A DNA stretch of 38,256 nt from the IMG/VR virus record IMGVR_UViG_3300006929_000041, positions 1 to 38,256 of that record. One strand, written 5' to 3'. Below are positions 32,309 to 38,256 of the stretch, piece after piece. The translations under genes were made by a program, and so were the position numbers. How positions within the stretch are numbered: the first letter of the stretch is position 1; each line of letters begins with the position of its first letter. Source of the stretch: a virus. A model generated the notes under the pieces. It searched no databases. It was not told the DNA's origin and worked only from the letters and a program-made list of their open reading frames with translations.

Positions 32309-34348
32309 CTATATATATTCATCGTAGAGTTCTTCCCAATTATCAAAGGTATAATTCCATTCAACATCAGTAAATTTCAATTCTTGCATTACTTGTGCAT
32401 CACCCCAAGGAATAGATTTTTTAATATTCAGTGAGGTAGTTGACAAGTTTAGATTACCCGTTTTTTTCCTACCATATTTCCATAGTTTTGTGAACTTTTC
32501 TTTACTTGGTTTATTTCTTTCTGCTTGTTGTTGTTCCCACCATTTTTCTTGCATTGGCTGAACCATAAGGTCTTCTTGGAATCTTGGGTCATCCATATCT
32601 TTTCTCTTTCCATGAATAATTGCTTCTCTTTGTAATTCTTTGAAAGACTTTTCATCATCAGTTAATTCTCCTGGTTTTGTATTAGTATCATAAGTAAAGC
32701 CTTCAAATTCCCTATGTTCAGGAACTTCTCTTTCTACAATTACATCTCCTGATTCAACATCTACTTTATCTTTAACAGGGTCTGTGGTTTCAGAAGGAGG
32801 TTTCTTTACTCCCCATTGAACATTATAATCTAAACAATGAACATACTTCTCATATAATACTCGATGAATGTCTCCTGATAAATCAAGGGCATCCATGAAT
32901 ACTTCTTGAGATAAGTCTCCTATTTTAATGCCAAAGAATTGTAGATTATGGAAATTATTTTGGTCTACCTCTGGTGGTTCCATATATTCACTTAATTCAG
33001 AACAATGCATACTTGCTACAGTTTGTCTAATTTTATCCTTATGTATATCCCTGTTTGTTCTCTTTATCTCCACAGTAAGTAATTTAATTAATGATTCTTT
33101 TAATTCTTGACAACAGGAATCTTCCCAGTTAGAAGTTACTCCCAATCTTTGTCCTAATGGAGTGTCTTTCCAAGTTCCTTCTGTTACTTCTTCTCCATCT
33201 ATAATAAAAGTATCTCCTGCCCTTCTATAACTTGGGTTTATTATTTTTTGTCCCCATTTATTTGTAGTGAATTTGTCTTTTACCTTCTTTGCTTCTTCTT
33301 CATCATCTTCTGGGGGCGGCGATGGGGACATTTTAGACTTTAGGATATTTTTCCAATTAACGGTTGATTTCTTAATTGGACTAAAGAATGTTTTTTGTAG
33401 GGGTAATTGTTCATCTTGGCCTAACGCTAACATCATTTGTTTATTGTTATTTGGTGGTCTAATCATCCAAAATGCCCCACCAGTTGCGCCGCCTTGACTT
33501 GGGCCTTCTTCTACAATCTTCTTGAAAATTTTATTAGTTTCAATAAGGGACTCATGACCAAATGTTATTTGTCTGTCTAAAAATTTAATTAAATTATCTG
33601 CATAATCATCAAACTTAACAAACCCATCTGCAACATATTTATCATAATGTATATTTGCATGTTTATCTTTTGGTGGGAACATTCTCAATATTATCCAATT
33701 AGTATTTCCGTATTTGCCTAATACATCTGTTTGAGTCGTATTGAATAAATTATCAGGTTGTAATTCTTCAAGTAGCAACATCAATTCCATTCTTTTTTCT
33801 TGGTCAGATATTACTAGTTCTCCTTCATTTGTTGTAGGCTTTTTGAAACTTTCCATTTCATCTTTAGCCCACGAAACTTCTTTATCATAATCTTCAAGTC
33901 TTGTTTGGTCTTCTGGAACAGGGTCAGGTTCTATATTAGGATTTACTAGTTTATATGCAGATGTTAAGTCTCTTAGTGATTTCCCTCGCTTAATTTCTTT
34001 ACCGCCTTTTTCAAGATATGACCTCATTGCTTCATTTACACCATATAAACCAGCAAGGAAAACTACCCCTTTACGAGTATCTGCTACGGTTCTAGTCATT
34101 AAAGGTAATGCTACAGTTGATTGTAAACCATCACCATAACCTAGCCATGTTTTAGTTTTAAATTCAGCATCTCCTGAAAAGAGCCTCCAAATGGTAGTTC
34201 CATCACCACCATATCTTTCACTATTTTTAGGCCAAAGTGCGTCTGCGCCTGATTTAGGGAAACCTAAGAATTTACCTATTCTATCATACCATACTTGTTG
34301 AATTTGGTCTTCAGAAAGATACTCCCATATTGTTATTTCGCCTGGCAT
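32309..34348 (-). CDS. 679-residue protein with internal tag copy
   Basis: The ATG at 34348 (MPGEITIWEYLSEDQ) lies behind GGTGTGATT and is preferred to a GTG three codons earlier. Residues 1-325 form one unit with Trp-rich and Gly-rich segments and an acidic middle. Residues about 330-337 read VNWKNILK, a tag copy without its methionine, followed by SKMSPSPPPEDDEEEAKK. The remaining 340 residues form a second unit. The layout suggests fusion of two tagged genes. No family recognised for either unit. Stop and start overlaps tie it to the neighbours. Confidence 0.6.
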   Translation of the reverse strand: MPGEITIWEYLSEDQIQQVWYDRIGKFLGFPKSGADALWPKNSERYGGDGTTIWRLFSGDAEFKTKTWLGYGDGLQSTVALPLMTRTVADTRKGVVFLAGLYGVNEAMRSYLEKGGKEIKRGKSLRDLTSAYKLVNPNIEPDPVPEDQTRLEDYDKEVSWAKDEMESFKKPTTNEGELVISDQEKRMELMLLLEELQPDNLFNTTQTDVLGKYGNTNWIILRMFPPKDKHANIHYDKYVADGFVKFDDYADNLIKFLDRQITFGHESLIETNKIFKKIVEEGPSQGGATGGAFWMIRPPNNNKQMMLALGQDEQLPLQKTFFSPIKKSTVNWKNILKSKMSPSPPPEDDEEEAKKVKDKFTTNKWGQKIINPSYRRAGDTFIIDGEEVTEGTWKDTPLGQRLGVTSNWEDSCCQELKESLIKLLTVEIKRTNRDIHKDKIRQTVASMHCSELSEYMEPPEVDQNNFHNLQFFGIKIGDLSQEVFMDALDLSGDIHRVLYEKYVHCLDYNVQWGVKKPPSETTDPVKDKVDVESGDVIVEREVPEHREFEGFTYDTNTKPGELTDDEKSFKELQREAIIHGKRKDMDDPRFQEDLMVQPMQEKWWEQQQAERNKPSKEKFTKLWKYGRKKTGNLNLSTTSLNIKKSIPWGDAQVMQELKFTDVEWNYTFDNWEELYDEYI

Positions 34349-34353
34349 AATAA

Positions 34354-34713
34354 TCACACCTTGTAATATGTTTTCCTGCCTGTTCTACCAACGCCAGGTT
34401 CTTGTTTTGTTGTAATTTCTAATCCTTCTAATTTCTTTCTTAAGAATGATTCTAAATTTTCTTCTTTATCTTTTAGACCAGGATTTTGCTCTTGGATTGA
34501 TTTTGAAATATCTTGTAATGAACACCATCTATCTTCTTCTTTGAGATACTTTACTATTTGGTCATTTAGCGCATCATAAAACTCATTGCTTCTCTTACCA
34601 TGTTTCTTTCTAAGATAGTCTAGATGAAGCATATCGCCTTTGTCTGCATACTTTTCAGCAAGCATTTCAAACTCCTTCATTTCTGAAGATTTAACTAAAT
34701 CAAACCAAGTCAT
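34354..34713 (-). CDS. Tag-bearing 119-residue winged-helix-like protein (MTWFDLVK)
   Basis: This protein opens MTWFDLVKSSEM with an ATGA overlap to the upstream gene. An acidic-basic helical stretch follows. Residues about 68-119 (WCSLQDISKSIQEQNPG, a helix ELEGLEI and a wing-like TTKQEPGVGRTGRKTYYKV) have the look of a winged helix-turn-helix. Such a domain would bind DNA, perhaps in the packaged genome. The fold is inferred by eye; no exact family is known to me. Confidence 0.55.
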   Translation of the reverse strand: MTWFDLVKSSEMKEFEMLAEKYADKGDMLHLDYLRKKHGKRSNEFYDALNDQIVKYLKEEDRWCSLQDISKSIQEQNPGLKDKEENLESFLRKKLEGLEITTKQEPGVGRTGRKTYYKV

Positions 34714-35438
34714 TGTCTATACTTCCACGGATTTCCTAAACTGCCTGCTAATTTTAATGATTTGATAAATTCCTTATGTTCTTCACCATACATATCTAAT
34801 GCTTCTTTCTTTGTCTTTGGAACATTACTTGCTCTAAGGTCTATGTGAATACCCTCAGTAGATTGAACTTTGCCATACTTCCAATGTAAGTCTAATAATT
34901 TATTTCTCATTTCATAAACTAAATCCATCCCCCATGCTCCTTTTGATGATAGGTCTCTTCTATTATAAGAATCAGGTATTACTTTGTTTAGCCATTTCTC
35001 TATTTGACCATAGACCATTTTAGAATAGTCTTTAATAAAACCATGATGTAATAATCCTTGCATTACATAATATGGTTTATCTGGAAATTGTGTTGAAAAT
35101 GCCACCCATTCTTTTTGGAATACATCTTTTGTATTAACAAACATTTTATCCCATCCTTTTGTATTATTTATAGTTGGCTTATCTATATCTTCATGAGCAG
35201 CATGTCCTGATTCATGATATAGTGTTTCTAAGAAATGTTGTTCGGCTTCTTTATTAGTTGGTTGTCGTTCCATTAACATTTCATATATCTTCTTTATTTC
35301 AGCAAGATATAATTTAATAGTTCTTCTTTCACTTTGATTTGGATGAAAACCTGGTGTAAATGAACCTGCTTCTTGACCACCGCTAGTTTGATATATTTCT
35401 ACATCTCCCCTAGCCTTTAATAGTTCTTTCCAATTCAT
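34710..35438 (-). CDS. Tag-bearing putative zinc metallopeptidase
   Basis: This 242-residue protein opens MNWKELLKARGD, a clear signature. Residues 71-83 read ETLYHESGHAAHE, including the HExxH zinc motif at 75-79 (His75, Glu76, His79), and Glu110 in KEWVAF is a candidate third ligand. This is the gluzincin/M78-like pattern of small phage metallopeptidases, which cleave proteins or peptidoglycan-linked peptides. A His-rich patch (LLHHGF) at 129-134 is near the site. The body is helical with many Tyr and Trp. Being tagged suggests that it travels with the virion. The catalytic role is from motif only. Confidence 0.65.
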   Translation of the reverse strand: MNWKELLKARGDVEIYQTSGGQEAGSFTPGFHPNQSERRTIKLYLAEIKKIYEMLMERQPTNKEAEQHFLETLYHESGHAAHEDIDKPTINNTKGWDKMFVNTKDVFQKEWVAFSTQFPDKPYYVMQGLLHHGFIKDYSKMVYGQIEKWLNKVIPDSYNRRDLSSKGAWGMDLVYEMRNKLLDLHWKYGKVQSTEGIHIDLRASNVPKTKKEALDMYGEEHKEFIKSLKLAGSLGNPWKYRQ

Positions 35439-35770
35439 TTATCACTCAACTTCCCTGATGCTTGAAACTGCTTTTGATTTTCTGTTTCTTCTTCGGTTAA
35501 GACTCTATTATGTGTTTTCCAGTCTTTCTCATCTTCACATTCTTCATGTTGTTCACACCACAAAGTTCCAGGAGGACAATCATTTTCATCTGAAACAGAA
35601 ATAGGCTTAAATTCTTTTTTTCTTTGAGTGTCTGCTCTTATCTTATTTGTCCATTTAACATCTGGAGGTAATGATGAATGTCTAGCCTCTGGCAAATTAA
35701 AATCAGTAACATCTGTATTAAACTCATCTCTATGAGCAAAACGCCCTTTAATAATGTTAAACCATTTCAT
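35435..35770 (-). CDS. Tag-bearing 111-residue protein with cysteine cluster (MKWFNIIK)
   Basis: This protein opens MKWFNIIKGRFAHRDE. The remainder is hydrophilic, charged and probably disordered, except for a small cluster of Cys and His (DCPPGTLWCEQHEECEDEKDW) near residues 78-98 with C-x7-C-x2-H and another Cys. It could bind one zinc ion or form disulphides. Start and stop overlap neighbours as ATGA. No family recognised. Confidence 0.55.
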   Translation of the reverse strand: MKWFNIIKGRFAHRDEFNTDVTDFNLPEARHSSLPPDVKWTNKIRADTQRKKEFKPISVSDENDCPPGTLWCEQHEECEDEKDWKTHNRVLTEEETENQKQFQASGKLSDK

Positions 35771-36087
35771 TCCTTCTTCCCCTTTTTCTTTTTCCTAGGA
35801 TATTCTTTATCTAAATCAAACTTATGTTCTTTTTTGAACTTATTTTTAATGTCTCTCATTTTAAGGTCATGTTTACCCCGACTCTTTGGTGATGCTGAAA
35901 TTACAATAGGGTAAATATCAAGACCACTTACAGTATCAGTAACTCTTAATTTATGATGACCGCCTTTTTTCTTTCCTTTTGGTTCTTCTTTAATTTCGAG
36001 ATTGCCATTCCATTTCTTTTTTAATGCCTTTCTTAGAGACTTTACTTCTCGGGCTTCTTTACCCTTAATAATTTTCCACCAACTCAT
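35767..36087 (-). CDS. Tag-bearing basic HicA-like protein (MSWWKIIK)
   Basis: This 106-residue, lysine-rich protein has its start ATG after GGTGATAAT. It opens MSWWKIIKGKEAREVK. From about residue 38 the pattern GKKKGGHHKLRV, a strand (YPIVISASPKSRGKHD) and a helix LKMRDIKNKFKKE recalls the HicA/YcfA dsRBD-like fold, where the GxHH histidine is catalytic in mRNA interferase toxins. The His pair is present but no HicB antitoxin lies next to it. It may be a nucleic-acid-binding virion protein using that fold. The assignment is tentative. Confidence 0.45.
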   Translation of the reverse strand: MSWWKIIKGKEAREVKSLRKALKKKWNGNLEIKEEPKGKKKGGHHKLRVTDTVSGLDIYPIVISASPKSRGKHDLKMRDIKNKFKKEHKFDLDKEYPRKKKKGKKE

Positions 36088-36091
36088 ATTA

Positions 36092-36490
36092 TCACCAATC
36101 CTTTCCTGTTGAATATTTATCTTCTTTTGGTTCTTTTACTGAACCTTTTCCTGTTACTTCGTCTATATTACAATGGTCAAAAAATGAGGGGTCGCCGTTA
36201 TATGGTGCATCAGGATGACCACCACCAAACATAGGATAACATCTATCACAGGCTTTCATGCAGCAAACTACACAATACTTAGTTGCACTGTTATTACAAT
36301 CAGGATAAGAATCACATTTATTTGGCGGTATATTTACAGTAGGAACACTTTCATCTACTCTCATAGTGCCTTTTGGTCTTTTCTTTTTAGAAAAGGGATT
36401 AGTTACTTTATCAGGCATATCCTTTTTTCTATCTCCTCTACCTTGACTTCCTCCCCAATCAACATCTTTAATTATTTTCTTCCAGTCCAT
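36092..36490 (-). CDS. Tag-bearing B-box-like zinc protein (MDWKKIIK)
   Basis: This protein has about 132 residues from the ATG at 36490, which follows GGAGAGTGATATA; starts further upstream would put that site inside the gene and are rejected. It opens MDWKKIIKDVDWGG. Cysteines 59, 65, 73, 76, 77, 81 and 84 plus His92 and His106 make a cross-brace zinc domain with the same C-x-x-C-x4-C-x2 spacing as the 114-residue protein near 28.5 kb. A flexible Pro/Lys linker precedes the domain in both. They look like paralogues and probably bind a common partner. Confidence 0.6.
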   Translation of the reverse strand: MDWKKIIKDVDWGGSQGRGDRKKDMPDKVTNPFSKKKRPKGTMRVDESVPTVNIPPNKCDSYPDCNNSATKYCVVCCMKACDRCYPMFGGGHPDAPYNGDPSFFDHCNIDEVTGKGSVKEPKEDKYSTGKDW

Positions 36491-36494
36491 TATA

Positions 36495-36953
36495 TCACTC
36501 TCCATATCTATACATTGGTAAAACATTCAATTCATTAAATGTTTGTTCATCCATAATATCTTCAACCTCAGAATAAGATTCAATCTTTTTTCCTCCCAGA
36601 TTTTCAACTGTAGTGGCTAGTCTTTTAATGTCCACTCCTTCTTTTGGATTTAATAGAGTTATTTTAGGTTTGTTTAATTGAGAATTCCTAGCATTGATTA
36701 TTTTTTTCCATGTGTCTCTTCCTCTAAATTTAGGAACTGTGTAATTATTACCAACGAAGTAGAATTTACCCATATCTTTGAAAGTAGTATATGATATCAC
36801 TTCATCATTTTCTGTTAAATCAGTTACAAAGGTTAAGTTATTTAAAATGGAAGGATAGCCCTTTTCTTGGGCGGTTTGAAAGTCCGGTATTTTATCTCTT
36901 AATTGAGTATCATCCAGATTTACTGTTCTTTTTAAGATTAGATGCCAATTCAT
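36495..36953 (-). CDS. Tag-bearing putative GNAT-like protein (MNWHLILK)
   Basis: This 152-residue protein opens MNWHLILKRTVN and follows a GGAGGAAGTGG ribosome-binding sequence. The middle shows strand-turn-strand (VISYTTFKDMGKFYFVGNNYTV) then PKFRGRDTWKKIINARN, where R-G-R-D with a helix resembles the acyl-CoA loop of GNAT enzymes. A later strand (KITLLNP) and helix (VDIKRLATTVENLGGKK) match the C-terminal GNAT pattern. Key residues are not fully conserved by eye, so it may be a non-catalytic relative. It is the furthest-upstream tagged gene that I can see here. Confidence 0.5.
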   Translation of the reverse strand: MNWHLILKRTVNLDDTQLRDKIPDFQTAQEKGYPSILNNLTFVTDLTENDEVISYTTFKDMGKFYFVGNNYTVPKFRGRDTWKKIINARNSQLNKPKITLLNPKEGVDIKRLATTVENLGGKKIESYSEVEDIMDEQTFNELNVLPMYRYGE

Positions 36954-36954
36954 T

Positions 36955-38148
36955 TTACCACTTCCTCCAATTTAATACTGATTCATCAACTAATGGATTT
37001 ACTTTCGCCTGTTGTTTTTCAGAACCTAAATTCCATGTTATCTCTAATCCTGCTATCATCACTGGTTTCTTCCCATAAAAACCAACTACTAAATTAAAAA
37101 TAACTCTTCTTTTAGATGTGATACCCGGATATGACGTTTTATCGAAATCAGCATTATGATTTTGCTCCAAATTATAACTAACAAAAGTCCAATCTTTTGT
37201 ATCAGTTATTCCTGGTTTTGTTGATTCTAATGTTTTTCTCCAACCATATTTCTTTTTGTCTTTTTCGGTTGGTGGATTTACCCATCTATTTTCGTATTCA
37301 TTAGGTGCGTTAGGAAATTCTTCTTCTCTTTCAATTTCATAACTTATTCTTTTATCAGAACCAACAGAACTACCATATTTATCCATTTTTACTTTACCAA
37401 AATCATTTCCTGTTTTAAGTAATTTTATTACTGCATTTGCTACTCCATCTGTCATAGTTTCTGACACATCTAAATAACTCGTTATTGAAACAACCTTACC
37501 CGGCCCTAATGTGCTGTCAGCAAGTTTAACCTCTATATTGTTTTTATTAAGTCTATCTACACAAAACGAGTGTAAATCCTTCCAGTCTTCTTTATTTTTA
37601 TCGCTCATAGAGATAGGAACTGATTGTTCTGTAGCAGAATTGAGCCTAATATTGTCTCTAAAGTAGCCGCTTTTACTTCTCCACGCATCAGTTCCCCATC
37701 TTCCTTTAACTCTTATTTCATGTCTAGATTTTAATGAATCTCCAAGGGTTCTTTTATCTGACGGATTATCGTGGTCTCTAACATGGATTTGATTCCTTAT
37801 TTCTCCCAAATAATTCCTTACTGTGGCTGCACCTTCTTCATCCCAAATTTCACTTAAAATAGCAAGAAGCATATAATATTGGCCTTCTTTAGTTTTATCA
37901 ACGGGCATTAATATACTATCTTCTCCTGCCCAATCTGCATATTCTCCAGATTCCACAACCTCCCATATTTCATCTTCTAATTTTTCCCATTCCTCATCAT
38001 CAAGTGCATCAGTAGTAGACAAGAGTTGGGCGAATTTACGACCTTCCCTTTGTTTTTTCCAATTATCTCTATGCACTGTTGACCTTGAATAAGGGAACCT
38101 TTCTTTCCTTCTCAATTTAAGAATTCTCATAGATGCTAACATATCCAT
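36955..38148 (-). CDS. 397-residue hypothetical protein
   Basis: The start is uncertain. The ATG at 38148 is closely preceded by AAGTGAG, but a GTG at 38157 overlaps the upstream stop as GTGA and is also possible; a TTG further upstream is unlikely. The protein is mixed charged, with a Trp/Asp/Glu-rich region around 50-90 and strands in the last third (IFNLVVGFYGKKPVMIAGLEITW). It ends SVLNWRKW, which encodes the GGAGGAAGTGG ribosome-binding sequence of the next gene. I see no known family and no clear signature at the start. Confidence 0.5.
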   Translation of the reverse strand: MDMLASMRILKLRRKERFPYSRSTVHRDNWKKQREGRKFAQLLSTTDALDDEEWEKLEDEIWEVVESGEYADWAGEDSILMPVDKTKEGQYYMLLAILSEIWDEEGAATVRNYLGEIRNQIHVRDHDNPSDKRTLGDSLKSRHEIRVKGRWGTDAWRSKSGYFRDNIRLNSATEQSVPISMSDKNKEDWKDLHSFCVDRLNKNNIEVKLADSTLGPGKVVSITSYLDVSETMTDGVANAVIKLLKTGNDFGKVKMDKYGSSVGSDKRISYEIEREEEFPNAPNEYENRWVNPPTEKDKKKYGWRKTLESTKPGITDTKDWTFVSYNLEQNHNADFDKTSYPGITSKRRVIFNLVVGFYGKKPVMIAGLEITWNLGSEKQQAKVNPLVDESVLNWRKW

Positions 38149-38153
38149 ATTAC

Positions 38154-38256
38154 TCACTTCTTTAGCCAATATTTTCTTACAGTATTGAAATGAACCTTAT
38201 TCCCCCTAGAATTCGCACTTGGAGCCCCTGTGTCTCTATCAAAAATCCCCGAATCA
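38154..38256 (-). CDS. C-terminal end of an upstream gene, truncated by window edge
   Basis: An open frame enters from the window edge and encodes 33 residues before a TGA: DSGIFDRDTGAPSANSRGNK and a TVRKYWLKK end. The stop overlaps a possible GTG start of the next gene, as at many junctions here. Only the C terminus is visible, basic and aromatic, so no function can be given. Confidence 0.55.
   Translation of the reverse strand, partial: DSGIFDRDTGAPSANSRGNKVHFNTVRKYWLKK

Noticed and set aside
32449-32658. 69-residue minus-strand frame overlapping the 679-residue gene in another frame
   Set aside because: It is fully inside the larger gene, has no convincing ribosome-binding site and low-complexity composition.
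36955-36985. C-terminal NWRKW of the 397-residue protein looks like another copy of the tag
   Set aside because: The codons form the GGAGGAAGTGG ribosome-binding sequence of the next tagged gene, which explains the residues without a tag function.
1-38256. tRNA genes, CRISPR arrays, integrase, IS elements or origin-like repeats
   Set aside because: None was found by eye; no clover-leaf-like segment, spaced repeat series or recombinase motif is apparent, although a structured RNA search would be more reliable.

Overview
The window looks like part of the late (virion assembly) region of an uncultured tailed, HK97-type double-stranded DNA virus (Caudoviricetes-like). It is AT-rich. Every gene I can support lies on the minus strand, so the region reads from 38256 down to 1. 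Genes are packed with overlapping stop/start codons (ATGA, TGATG) and Shine-Dalgarno sequences of the GGAGG or GGTGAT type. I see no tRNA, rRNA, CRISPR array, IS element or integrase. The host is not proven. An ATP-dependent DNA ligase, many small zinc-binding proteins and an Arf-like small GTPase fit a virus of an archaeon, possibly planktonic, better than a typical bacterial phage, but this is inference.

Layout in transcription order. (1) 38.2-20.3 kb is a long run of unfamiliar proteins that ends at the large terminase. It contains a probable small-terminase-like zinc protein (about 29 kb), a putative HExxH metallopeptidase, two putative GNAT-fold proteins, a HicA-like basic protein, B-box-like zinc proteins and several very large proteins of unknown function. 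(2) 20.3-15.9 kb holds TerL, a LAGLIDADG protein and the portal. (3) 15.9-10.4 kb holds small unknown proteins, a 520-residue unknown protein and an 837-residue protein with an ATP-dependent DNA ligase core. (4) 10.4-7.4 kb is the capsid module: prohead protease with a C-terminal scaffold, the major capsid protein and a small probable decoration protein. (5) 7.3-3.8 kb holds small structural or membrane proteins, the GTPase and zinc proteins. (6) 3.8-0 kb holds a large unknown protein, a head-tail adaptor candidate, a tail-completion candidate and the first codons of what may be the tail tube gene.

The most striking observation is a short N-terminal signature, approximately M-[SNDTKE]-W-x-x-[IL]-[ILV]-K. 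It starts at least 18 otherwise unrelated proteins between 15.5 and 37 kb, including two tiny genes (42 and 46 residues) found by reading the gaps, and it occurs internally in two large proteins. It is absent from the recognisable head-shell and packaging proteins (TerL, portal, protease, capsid, adaptor). I propose that it is a shared docking or capsid-loading tag that recruits a large set of cargo proteins into the virion, comparable in concept to the T4 capsid-targeting sequence or encapsulin cargo peptides. A second clear observation is a strong ribosome-binding site and in-frame ATG inside the protease gene, which would make a free scaffold protein as in the lambda C/Nu3 arrangement. A third is an Arf-like GTPase encoded among virion genes next to two membrane proteins and a 20-codon cysteine-rich microgene.
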